A DNA stretch of 11,195 bases, from assembly GCA_002309765.1 (NCBI GenBank), contig DBXY01000020.1:16407-27601 (forward strand), read 5' to 3'. Source of the stretch: Verrucomicrobia bacterium UBA1200. GTDB lineage: Bacteria; Verrucomicrobiota; Kiritimatiellia; RFP12; UBA1067. A program made the position numbers and the translations under genes. Position 1 is the first letter of the stretch, and every line of letters begins with the position of its first letter. This document shows, piece by piece, positions 1 through 7,900 of the stretch. Under the pieces are notes generated by a model that worked only from the letters and a program-made list of their open reading frames with translations, was not told where the DNA came from and did no database searches.

Positions 1-933
1 CCGCGTGACTATCTCAACTCCTATCTGCTTTACGCCATGATGGCGCTTGGTTTCTGCGGGGTGTTTTTCGCCAACCCGTCCATCAACATCCCGGCATTTT
101 CGGGCTGGACCATTCCCCACGGCGAATCCTCACGCTGCCTGTTCCCGTTCTTGTTTGTGACTATCGCCTGCGGCGCCTGTTCCGGATTCCACGCGCTGGT
201 CGCGTCCGGCACTACCGCCAAACAGTTGGACAACGAGCGCCACATTCGTCCGGTCGCCTATGGCGGGATGCTGCTTGAAGGCGTTTTGGCGGTGCTTTCG
301 CTGATCGCCGTGGCAGCGATGTCGTCGGGAGACTTCGCCGCGGCGATGAAGTCGCCGAACGCGGTGGCGCTTTTTGCCAGCGGCATCGCCGGTTTCTGCG
401 CTAAAATGGGGATGAACTTTGAATTGGCTAAGGTCTTCATTTCGCTTTCCATCGCGGCGTTTCTGATGACCAGCGTTGACACCGCGACCCGGCTGGCGCG
501 GTTTACCTGGCAGGAGCTTTTCCAGAAGACCGCTTCGGACAATGCGGACGCTTCCGTAGCCGTGACCGGTCCGGTCGGCAAACTGTTTTCCAACATGTAT
601 GTGGCCACGGGATTGGTGGTGGCGCTGGTGGCGGTTTTGCTGATCGGCAATCCGGACACCGCCAAATCGCTTTGGCACATTTTCGCCTCGTCCAACCAGC
701 TGCTCGCTTCGCTTACCCTGTTGACCGCGAGTTTGTGGCTGGTCAAGGAGAAGCGCAACTGCGCTTTCACCTTGATTCCGATGCTGTTCATGTTTGCGGC
801 CAGCGGGTACGCCATTTATTCGCTGATGCGCACTTCGTCCGGCATTTTGCAGGCGGCGTGCGTGGTGTTGTTTGTGATGGCGCTGGCTTTGGTGGCATTG
901 GCGTTCAGCCAGCGCCGGCTATGGCGGTCATAA
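1..933 (+). CDS. cstA: CstA-family carbon starvation transporter, C-terminal part (5' end outside window)
   Basis: Frame 1 is open from the first base of the window and encodes 310 residues ending at TAA 931-933. The gene begins upstream, so the ATG at 37 is internal. CstA proteins are inner-membrane transporters of about 700 residues that take up peptides, and in some relatives pyruvate, when carbon is limiting. Family hallmarks seen here are PRDYL at the first residues, FPFLFVTIACGACSGFHALV (about 48-67) with VASGTTAKQL just after, YGGMLLEG (87-94) and the DTATRLAR segment (160-167). Around nine hydrophobic spans can be drawn, at roughly 8-24, 46-60, 85-107, 120-137, 143-160, 200-216, 224-247, 256-275 and 281-302. 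The last ones match the CstA 5TM C-terminal domain. The binding-protein gene follows after 26 bases, suggesting co-transcription. Substrate (peptide or pyruvate) cannot be decided from this fragment. Confidence 0.93.
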   Translation, partial: PRDYLNSYLLYAMMALGFCGVFFANPSINIPAFSGWTIPHGESSRCLFPFLFVTIACGACSGFHALVASGTTAKQLDNERHIRPVAYGGMLLEGVLAVLSLIAVAAMSSGDFAAAMKSPNAVALFASGIAGFCAKMGMNFELAKVFISLSIAAFLMTSVDTATRLARFTWQELFQKTASDNADASVAVTGPVGKLFSNMYVATGLVVALVAVLLIGNPDTAKSLWHIFASSNQLLASLTLLTASLWLVKEKRNCAFTLIPMLFMFAASGYAIYSLMRTSSGILQAACVVLFVMALALVALAFSQRRLWRS

Positions 934-947
934 AGGTTTAGGTGGTC

Positions 948-953
948 AGGAGG
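948..953 (+). promoter_or_regulatory. Shine-Dalgarno AGGAGG that fixes a TTG start
   Basis: AGGAGG at 948-953 is a perfect anti-16S match, and six bases (TTCGAT) separate it from TTG at 960. The in-frame GTG at 942 lies upstream of this site and cannot use it. Starting at TTG also gives a clean signal peptide. Both facts support 960 as the real start. Confidence 0.8.
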
Positions 954-959
954 TTCGAT

Positions 960-2714
960 TTGAAAAAATTCCTTGCGTTGATTCTAACCGTTTCGTTTGC
1001 GTCGGCTGACCAGATTTTCCCCGAACCGGGTTGGGTAGAGCAGCCGGATGCCATCGCCAGCCCGTACGCCCGGAAGGGTGGTGTGCTGCGGTTCGCGGCG
1101 TTCCGCCCGCCGAAAAGCCTGAACGCCTATTTGGATAGCAACACCTATACCCGTCAGGTCTTCGACATGATGTACGAGACGCTTCTCGCCATCGATTCGG
1201 TCACCGCGGAGTTTTCCCCGAACCTCGCTTCGCGTTGGACGATATCCGACGATAAACTTACCTTCACGTTTGAGATTGACCCCCGCGCCAAGTGGAGCGA
1301 CGGGGTTCCGGTGACAGCGGCCGACGTGGAGTGGACCTATAACGCGGTGATGGATCCTAAAAACGCCACCGGTGCCACGAAGGTCATCCTTGGGGTGTTC
1401 GAGCCGCCAACGGTGCTTAATGAACGTACAATCCGTTTCAAGGCCAAAGAGTGCCATTGGCGCAATCTGCTTGCTCTTGGCGATTTTGAAATCCTGCCCA
1501 AACACGCATTTGAAAAACAGGAGTTCAGCAAACTCAACCTCACCGATACTCCGGTGGTGTCGGGTCCTTACGTGCTGACCAAAGTCAAGGAACAGATCGA
1601 AATCCAGATGGACCGCCGTCCCGACTGGTGGGCGGTTGACCGTCCGGCCAATCGCGGCACGATGAATTTTGACAAGGTTATTTTCCGGTATTACACCGAC
1701 AACGAAAACGCCTTTGAAGCCTTTAAAAAAGGGCAGGTGGATGTTTATGCCGTTTACACGGCTCGTTTGTGGGCGAACGAGACCCACGGCGAGAAGTTCG
1801 ACAAAAACTGGGCGGTCAAGCAGCGTGTCCACAACTACGAGCCGATCGGTTTCCAAGGGTTCGCGATGAATATGCGCCGTCCGCCGTTTGACGACTTGCG
1901 GGTGCGGCAGGCTTTCGCGCATTTGGTGGATCGGGAAACTATGAACCGCACCATGATGTTCAACGCCTACTTTCTCCACCGTTCGTATTGCGAGGATTTG
2001 TACAACGACAAGCACCCCTGTAAAAACGCTTTTTACGAATTCAACATTGACAAAGCCAAAGCGTTGCTCCAGGAGGCGGGGTATCGCCCGAATCCCCAGA
2101 CCGGTTTGCTGGAGAAAAACGGCGTTCCGTTGAAATTCCGTTTCCTGACGCGGGACAGCTCCAGCGAGAAATTCCTCGCCTTGTGCAACCACGCGTTTAA
2201 GCAGGTCGGCATTCAAATGGAAATCGACCGCAAGGATTTTGCGGCTTGGATGCGCGATATTGACGAGTACAATTTCGATATGACTTGGGCTTCGTGGTCG
2301 AGCCAGATTTTCCGCGACCCGGAACCGATGTGGTCTTCTTTAGAGGCCGACCGTCCTTCCGGCAACAACATCACCGGCTTCAAAGATCCGGTGGTGGACG
2401 AGTTGATCAAGAAACAGAAAACCATCTTCAACACCGCCGAGCGTAATGAGATTATGCGAAAGATTGACGAGCGCATCGCCGCGCAGGTGCCATACGTGTT
2501 GCTGTGGAATTCGGGCGCCACAAGATTGCTGTATTGGGATACCTTTGGGATGCCGGATTGCATTTTGTCGAAATTCAACGACGAGCGTTCGCTGGTTGGC
2601 TACTGGTGGTATGATCCGGATTCGGCTGCGGAACTGAAAGCCGCCATGAAGTCCGGCGCGGTACTTCCGCACCGCGATGTTGAGGTCTATTTCGACGAGG
2701 TATTCAATAAATAG
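960..2714 (+). CDS. Periplasmic family 5 (peptide-type) solute-binding protein, YejA-like
   Basis: Encodes 584 residues from TTG 960 and probably captures oligopeptides or peptide-like ligands in the periplasm for an ABC importer. Residues 1-16 (MKKFLALILTVSFASA) form a Sec signal peptide with likely cleavage after ASA. The family 5 fold is visible in order: GGVLRFAAF (40-48), MYETLLAID (71-79), PNLASRWTISDD near 87-98, WSDGVPVTAADVEWTYNAVMDP (112-133), SGPYVL (201-206) and the RRPDWW motif (219-224). The central AFEAFKKGQVDVY (251-263), GFQGFAMNMRRPPFDDLRVRQAF (297-319) and MNRTMMFNAYF (328-338) resemble YejA rather than DppA/OppA. The C-terminal WW-D element (549-552) is also typical. The ORF can be opened to GTG 942, which is less likely. 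No yejB/E/F-like permease or ATPase genes follow; the next gene is a regulator after 246 bases. The ligand is unknown. Confidence 0.88.
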   Translation: MKKFLALILTVSFASADQIFPEPGWVEQPDAIASPYARKGGVLRFAAFRPPKSLNAYLDSNTYTRQVFDMMYETLLAIDSVTAEFSPNLASRWTISDDKLTFTFEIDPRAKWSDGVPVTAADVEWTYNAVMDPKNATGATKVILGVFEPPTVLNERTIRFKAKECHWRNLLALGDFEILPKHAFEKQEFSKLNLTDTPVVSGPYVLTKVKEQIEIQMDRRPDWWAVDRPANRGTMNFDKVIFRYYTDNENAFEAFKKGQVDVYAVYTARLWANETHGEKFDKNWAVKQRVHNYEPIGFQGFAMNMRRPPFDDLRVRQAFAHLVDRETMNRTMMFNAYFLHRSYCEDLYNDKHPCKNAFYEFNIDKAKALLQEAGYRPNPQTGLLEKNGVPLKFRFLTRDSSSEKFLALCNHAFKQVGIQMEIDRKDFAAWMRDIDEYNFDMTWASWSSQIFRDPEPMWSSLEADRPSGNNITGFKDPVVDELIKKQKTIFNTAERNEIMRKIDERIAAQVPYVLLWNSGATRLLYWDTFGMPDCILSKFNDERSLVGYWWYDPDSAAELKAAMKSGAVLPHRDVEVYFDEVFNK

Positions 2715-2750
2715 GTTGGACGGTTTGACAGTTTGACGGTTGGACGGTTG
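2714..2750 (+). repeat. Octamer tandem repeat (consensus RGTTKGAC, 4.6 copies)
   Basis: Four consecutive octamers are readable: GGTTGGAC (2714-2721), GGTTTGAC (2722-2729), AGTTTGAC (2730-2737) and GGTTGGAC (2738-2745), plus a partial GGTTG. The array begins on the last base of the binding protein's stop codon, so it abuts the gene directly. No coding role is visible. Confidence 0.85.
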
Positions 2751-2757
2751 TAATTAG

Positions 2758-2785
2758 CGACAAACGACATGCGACAATCGACAAG
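2758..2785 (+). repeat. Heptamer tandem repeat CGACANN (4 copies)
   Basis: Four perfectly phased heptamers share CGACA and vary at the last two bases: CGACAAA, CGACATG, CGACAAT and CGACAAG. The two variable positions differ in every copy. It is separated from the preceding octamer array by only seven bases. Confidence 0.82.
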
Positions 2786-2793
2786 CTGCTAGC

Positions 2794-2859
2794 CACTAAT
2801 CCCTAATCACTAACCACTGGCGGCCGCGACGGAGCGCGGCCCTCCCACTAACCCCTAAT
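2794..2859 (+). repeat. Heptamer array CACTAAY/CCCTAAT interrupted by a GC-rich hairpin
   Basis: Heptamers CACTAAT (2794-2800), CCCTAAT (2801-2807), CACTAAC (2808-2814) and a truncated CACT (2815-2818) precede a GC-rich insert at 2819-2845. CACTAAC (2846-2852) and CCCTAAT (2853-2859) resume immediately after it. CACT flanks the insert on both sides. Confidence 0.82.
2819..2845 (+). repeat. REP-like GC-rich hairpin inserted in the heptamer array
   Basis: GGCCGCG (2822-2828) pairs perfectly with CGCGGCC (2835-2841) around the six-base loop ACGGAG, and the segment ends CTCC. The composition contrasts sharply with the AT-richer heptamers on either side. The form resembles a repetitive extragenic palindrome. 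No T-tract follows, so a classical intrinsic terminator is not supported, although the stem could still slow exonucleases at the 3' end of the upstream transcript. Confidence 0.6.
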
Positions 2860-2878
2860 TTATCGTCACTTCGATGCT

Positions 2879-2928
2879 GTAAAAAACTTTCTTTTTGCCT
2901 TGCATACCTACCGGATGGTATGTATAAT
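2879..2928 (+). promoter_or_regulatory. Sigma-70-type promoter for the efflux operon
   Basis: TTGCAT (2900-2905) and a consensus TATAAT (2923-2928) are separated by exactly 17 bases. Immediately upstream, 2879-2896 is an A-tract followed by a T-tract, in the position expected of an UP element. Transcription would start near 2934-2936, leaving a leader of about 25 bases with AGG at 2951-2953 seven bases ahead of the regulator's ATG. This is the only convincing promoter seen in the window and would drive all five downstream genes. Confidence 0.8.
2903..2922 (+). promoter_or_regulatory. Candidate TetR-family operator palindrome
   Basis: A 20-base inverted repeat has half-sites CATACC and GGTATG around a self-complementary CCGG core. 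Sixteen of 20 positions are symmetric; only the TA/AT pairs flanking the core break symmetry. It overlaps the last three bases of the -35 box and fills the whole spacer up to the -10 box, so a bound protein would block RNA polymerase. Length and placement fit operators of TetR-family repressors of RND pumps, and the regulator encoded 39 bases downstream is the obvious ligand. Binding itself is inferred. Confidence 0.72.
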
Positions 2929-2960
2929 ATGCGCCCGTTTTTCACCAATTAGGTTTCTTT

Positions 2961-3566
2961 ATGGCAAGAAAGACTAAAGAAGACACTAAAATGACCCGCG
3001 AGATGATTATGAAGGCCGCGTTGGACCTTTTCATCGAACGGGGCTACGACCGGACAACATTGGATGACATTGCCCGGGCGGTTGGGCTTTCCAAGGGCGC
3101 GGTTTACTGGCATTTCGAAAACAAGCAGGCCTTGTTGTCAAAGCTGATCCTCACGGTGGTGGAACGCCACGACAAGGAAACCAAGGAAAAAATGGAGAAG
3201 CCCGCTTCGCCGGAAAAACTGGTGGAGAATCTGATTTATCACGCTAACATCACGCTGACCCGGGATGAAGACCGTAAGTTCTTTTTGATGATGACCCGCC
3301 TTGATTGGGCGTCGCCGGAGATGTCGGAGATTAAAGACGAATTGGTCCAGTTGGATGTGGACATAATCTCCACGTTGCGGAAATACTTGGTGAAATTCAA
3401 AGAGGTCGGCATGATCAAGCCCGACGTGAATGTCGAGGAAATCGCCATGGTTTTGGCTTCAATTTGGATGGGATTGTTGAAGGGACGGTTGTGCGGGAAC
3501 TCCTTCAATCTGGAGCACACGCTCCGCACGGGACTCAATCTGGTTTTTCAAGGTATTGTCAAATAA
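2961..3566 (+). CDS. TetR/AcrR-family transcriptional repressor of the efflux operon
   Basis: This 201-residue protein has the usual length for TetR regulators. The N-terminal DNA-binding domain is clear: AALDLFIERGYDRTTLDDIARAVGLSKGAVYWHFENKQALL spans about residues 19-59, with the helix-turn-helix near 34-53 and the conserved GxxKGxxYxHF pattern. The C-terminal part (about 65-201) is helical and divergent, as expected of a ligand-sensing and dimerisation domain. It lies 12 bases upstream of the adaptor gene in the same direction, and a palindrome sits in its own promoter. By analogy with AcrR and TtgR it probably represses itself and the pump until a pump substrate binds it. The inducer is unknown. 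A second in-frame ATG at codon 11 exists, but the first has an AGG seven bases upstream. Confidence 0.93.
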   Translation: MARKTKEDTKMTREMIMKAALDLFIERGYDRTTLDDIARAVGLSKGAVYWHFENKQALLSKLILTVVERHDKETKEKMEKPASPEKLVENLIYHANITLTRDEDRKFFLMMTRLDWASPEMSEIKDELVQLDVDIISTLRKYLVKFKEVGMIKPDVNVEEIAMVLASIWMGLLKGRLCGNSFNLEHTLRTGLNLVFQGIVK

Positions 3567-3578
3567 AGAGGGAGAATT

Positions 3579-4904
3579 ATGAGCGAAGTGATTCAACGCA
3601 GTGAACAGACGCAAAACGGCGGTACGTTTGCAAAAGTATTCGGGTGGTTGGTTACGGCAGTTTGCTTTAGCCTGATCGGGTGGTTCGCCAACATGTGGCT
3701 GCCCAAAGGCGGGGCGTCCGCTATGCCGCAACAGCCTCCGTCGGCGCCTTCGGTAACGGTAGAGGAGGCGGTCGATGAGCCGTTCAACCCGGTCGATAAT
3801 TTCGTTGCCCATGTCGAGGCGGTCAAGGAGGTGGACATACTTCCGCAGATTGACGGTTACATCACCGAGGTTAAATTCGAGGAAGGCTGCACTGTTAAGG
3901 AGGGGGACGTGCTGTTCGTGATCGACAGCGAACGTTACAGCGCTACACTCGAATTGCGGGAGTCGCAGTTGGCGAGCGCCGAGGCGGCGGTGGGGCAGGC
4001 GGAGTCGGAGGTTAAACGCGCCGAGGCCGAGGTTGACCGCACCCAGCGCTTGTACAACCGTCTGCAGAAAGCCGACAAGCGCGGTATCACCGAATCCGAG
4101 TTGGATTCCGCCGAGACCGGATTGGCGGCGGCGAAGGCGAGTCTGGCTCAGGCCAAATCCGGCGTGATCTCCGCCAAGGCCGGGGTGATGCAGGCCAAGG
4201 CAAATATCGCGTTGGCGAAATTCGACACCAAGCACACTAAGGTTTACGCCCCGATCTCCGGGCAGATCGGCAAGGCGCTGGTGCACGTTGGCGACTATGT
4301 TTCCCCGAGCAAAGGCGCGATGGCTCGCATCGTGCAGATGGACCCGATCCGCGTAACCTTCCCGATGACCGACCGCGATTACATTAGCTGGCGTCAAGAA
4401 ATCGTCTCTTCCGGCGATAAGGATGATCTGGGTAACCGCCATTTGGAACTGGTTCTCCCGAACGGCACCCGTTACAACGAGCGCGGCGAGTGGGATTTTG
4501 CCGATAACGAAATGTCTTCCGCCACCGCGTCAATGATGGTGCGGCTTTCGTTCAAAAACCCTAACGGGGTGCTAATCCCGAACACCTACGTAACTCTTAA
4601 CAGCATGTCGTCAAATCCCAAACACTTTTTGACCATCCCCGAAACCGCGATTCTTGATTTCGAGAACGGCACCGGGGTGTGGGTGGTTCAGGAAGACGGC
4701 ACCGCCAAGCAGACCATGGTCAAGGTGCATGGCACCTACCACGGCCGCACCGCAGTCAGCGAAGGTTTGGCTACGGGCGACAAGGTGGTGAACGAGGGTT
4801 GCCACAAGGTAAAGGCCGGCGACAAGTTAAATATCCGCAAGTCCGGAGTGGGCGAAAAGATTGAACTGCCGTCCGAAGACCAGCCGGCCGGCGATAAACA
4901 ATAA
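3579..4904 (+). CDS. RND efflux periplasmic adaptor (membrane fusion protein), AcrA-like
   Basis: A 441-residue adaptor that would link the inner-membrane pump to the outer-membrane channel. A hydrophobic anchor lies at about 20-38, followed by a Pro-rich linker (50-60). The first lipoyl half is near 84-116 (VDILPQIDGYITEVKFEEGC, then VKEGDVLFVID). A long Ala/Glu/Lys-rich alpha-hairpin runs through about 118-215, and the second lipoyl half is VYAPISGQIGKALVHVGDYV (222-241). A beta-barrel domain follows (about 250-350), then a membrane-proximal domain around TIPETAIL (352-359) and GLATGDKVVNEG. AcrA itself is a lipoprotein; here no lipobox is present, so anchoring appears to be by an uncleaved transmembrane helix. 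The ribosome site GAGGGAG (3568-3574) is strong. The last 15 or so residues are a charged tail. Confidence 0.93.
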   Translation: MSEVIQRSEQTQNGGTFAKVFGWLVTAVCFSLIGWFANMWLPKGGASAMPQQPPSAPSVTVEEAVDEPFNPVDNFVAHVEAVKEVDILPQIDGYITEVKFEEGCTVKEGDVLFVIDSERYSATLELRESQLASAEAAVGQAESEVKRAEAEVDRTQRLYNRLQKADKRGITESELDSAETGLAAAKASLAQAKSGVISAKAGVMQAKANIALAKFDTKHTKVYAPISGQIGKALVHVGDYVSPSKGAMARIVQMDPIRVTFPMTDRDYISWRQEIVSSGDKDDLGNRHLELVLPNGTRYNERGEWDFADNEMSSATASMMVRLSFKNPNGVLIPNTYVTLNSMSSNPKHFLTIPETAILDFENGTGVWVVQEDGTAKQTMVKVHGTYHGRTAVSEGLATGDKVVNEGCHKVKAGDKLNIRKSGVGEKIELPSEDQPAGDKQ

Positions 4905-4930
4905 CTGATACCCATGGTAAGGATTTCGCG

Positions 4931-7900
4931 ATGAAGAAATACATTCGAGAATCGATCGATTCGATCCACGTGTTCTCTCGGATATTCGTCGAGAGACCGC
5001 GGTTTGCAATCGTCATTTCAATTGTTTTGACGCTGGCCGGTCTGGTGTCAATCCGCAAATTGCCGATCACCCAGTATCCGCAAGTTACTCCGCCGGAGGT
5101 TTCGGTGGGATGTAACTATCCCGGCGCCAACGCCCGCGAGGTGATGGCCACGGTTGCTACCCCGCTTGAAGACGAGGTTAACGGTGTGGATGACATGATT
5201 TACATGTCTTCCGAATGTACCGACGACGGCAACTACTCCTTGAGTGTGTCGTTCGCGGTCGGCACCGACCGTGATATGGCGCTGGTCAAAGTGCAGAACC
5301 GCGTCACTCAGGCTCAAAGCAAGTTGCCGGCCGAAGTCAAGGCGACCGGATTGCGTATCCGTTCGCGTTCGTCTGACACGTTGGGTTTCGTTACGTTCTC
5401 TTCGCCCGACCATTCGATGTCGCGTTTGGAGATTTCCGACTACTGCAACGGCGTTATCCAACCGGCGTTGCTGCGCGTGCCGGGTGTCGGCGATGTCACA
5501 ATTTACGGGCCGAAACTCGCTATGCGCGTTTGGCTCGACCCGCAGCGCATGGCCGCGCAGAAGATTAACTCTGAAGAGGCCATTTCCGCCATCAGCAGGC
5601 AGAACATTCAGGCATCTATCGGCACGGTCGGTGCCTCGCCGGTGGGTGAGTACGGCAACCTGTGTTACACCTTGGTCTCCAAGGGCCGTTTGATGAAGCC
5701 GGAGGAGTTCCGGGAAATCGTGGTGCGGACCGACGAGAATGGCGGTTTGGTTCGGCTGAAGGATATCGCCCGTATTGAAATCGGCGAACAGAATTACGGT
5801 TTCGGCGGTACTTTTAACGGCGGTACCGCGGTTTCGGTGCTGTTGAACCAGACTCCTGGCTCCAACGCCATTCAGGCGATGAACGCGCTTTACAAGGAAC
5901 TGGAGCGCTTGAGCAAGAGTTTCCCGGCCGGTTTGAAATACCAGTTGGCTTATGACTCCACCACCTTCGTCCGCAACTGCATCAAGGAAATTGTTTTCAC
6001 TATCTTCCTTACCTTTGGTCTGGTCGCGTTGGTGTGTTACATCTTCCTGCAAGACTGGCGGGCAACGCTGGTGCCATGTATCACCATCCCGGTGTCACTT
6101 TGCGCCACTTTCACTTTGATGGCGGCCTTGGGCTATTCAATCAACATTATGACCCTGTTTGGTTTGGTGTTGGCCATTGGAACGCTGGTTGACGATGCCA
6201 TCGTGGTGGTGGAGCGCGTGCAGGTGCTGATGGAGCGCGGTCTGAATTCCAAGGAAGCCGCCATTCAGGCTATGAAGGATGTTACCGGGGCCATCATCTC
6301 CACTACGCTGGTGTTGTTGGCAATCTTTGTTCCGGTCGGCTTCTTGGGCGGTATCACCGGACGTATCTACCAGCAGTTCTCGGTCTCGCTTTCCGCTGCG
6401 GTCTGTTTCTCCACGGTCGGCGCGCTCACCCTCAGTCCTGCGCTGTGCGGCGCATTGCTGAGGAAACCTTCGTTGCACAAGCATGGGCCGTTCGCTTGGT
6501 TCAACTCCGGGTTAGATTGCTGTCGCAAAGGCTATGTCGGCCTTTCGCGTGGCTTGGCTCGTCGGTTGGTGCTGACCTTCCTGCTGATGGTGGTCTCGGC
6601 GCTGTTCGCGATTTTCATGTTCCAGACTACGCCGACTTCGTTCCTGCCGGAAGAGGACCAGAGCGTGGTGTTCTGCTCTTGTTCGATGCAGGAGGGTGCC
6701 AACCGTATGCGCACGGACGAGGTTATGACGCGTACCGCGAGGAGGATCAAGGCGAACATTCCGGAGGTCAATTCCGTCATGGCCATTTCCGGCCACAGTA
6801 TGATTGGCGGCCGTGGCGAGAACCAAGGTATGCTGGTCTGCGATTTGTTGAAGTGGGACCAGCGTAAAAAGCCGGAACAGCACGTGCAGTTCGTTATGAA
6901 GCGCATTCAGGATTTGGTCAATTCCGAACCGCTGATCGACGCCAAGGTGTTCGTGCCGCCGGCCATTCCCGGTCTCGGCTTCTCGGGCGGTCTTGATGTT
7001 CGTCTGCAATCATTGGAAAGCACCGACCTGATGGAGTTGGACAATGTATTGCAAAAAGCGTTGCAGAACATCAACGCCAGCCCGTTAATCATGGTGGCGT
7101 ACAGCGGTTTTACCGCGAAAACCCCGCATTTGCGGTTGAACGTGGACCGTACCAAGGCAGAGATGTACAAGGTGCCGTTGTCCACTCTTTACGCGACGCT
7201 ACAGAATTACCTTGGTTCCCTGTATGTTAACGACATCAACCTTGGTACCCAGGTCAACCGGGTTACGGTTCAGTCCGACTGGTCGGGACGTGCGACGGCG
7301 GATGACGTTCTGAAACTGTACGCCCGGTCTCAAACCGGCGCGATGGTGCAGGTCGGCAGCTTGGCGACGGTGGATCGTGAAATCGGTCCGCGGCTGGTCA
7401 CCCGTTTCAACATGTATCCTTCGGCCACACTCACGATTTTGTGCAATCCGGGCGTTCCGAGCGGTATGGCCATTAACGAGGTGGCGCGGATTTTGCAAGA
7501 AACGCTACCGAACGGTTACTCGTTCGATTATGCCGGCATCACTTATCAGGAAACCCACAACGCCGGTACTGCGGGGCCTTTGATGGCGCTTGCGGTGTTG
7601 TTTGGTTACCTGTTCCTGGTGGCTCAGTACGAAAGCTGGATGGTTCCGTTGCCGGTGATGTTGTCGGTGGTGCTGGCGATGCTGGGCGCGTTGATCGGTT
7701 TGAGGATATTCAAGCTGCCGCTTTCGATTTACGCGCAGTTGGGCATTATCCTGTTGATCGGTCTTGCGGCCAAGAACGCCATCTTAATCGTGGAGTTCGC
7801 GCGTGACAAGCACGAGACAGCCGGGCTTTCAATCGTCGAGGCGGCAGCCGCCGGAGCGAGCGAGCGTCTTCGCGCGGTGCTGATGACCGCCGTGACCACG

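Noticed and set aside
984..2216. A 410-codon open frame on the minus strand opposite the solute-binding protein gene
   Set aside because: It is rich in Arg, His and Val with no recognisable domain or ribosome site, and lies wholly opposite a gene with clear family motifs. It is a shadow of GC-biased codon use.
2819..2845. Rho-independent terminator of the cstA/binding-protein transcript
   Set aside because: The stem is strong, but the following bases are CTCCCACTAACC with no T-run, so only a REP-like element is supported.
2714..2859. CRISPR-like or iteron array
   Set aside because: Units are 7-8 bases and directly adjacent, with no spacers of constant length, and no Cas or replication-initiator gene is present.
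3459..4442. A 327-codon minus-strand open frame over the regulator-adaptor junction
   Set aside because: It is low-complexity (Leu/Gly/Arg repeats) mirroring the Ala/Lys-rich coiled coil of the adaptor on the other strand; no start signal or domain supports it.
5048..6052. A 334-codon minus-strand open frame inside the pump gene
   Set aside because: It lies entirely opposite conserved RND sequence and has no family features of its own.
6445..6867. A 140-codon + strand open frame within the pump gene
   Set aside because: It is an out-of-frame reading of the RND gene with Arg/Gly-rich sequence and no supporting signal; there is no frameshift in the pump, whose main frame is continuous.
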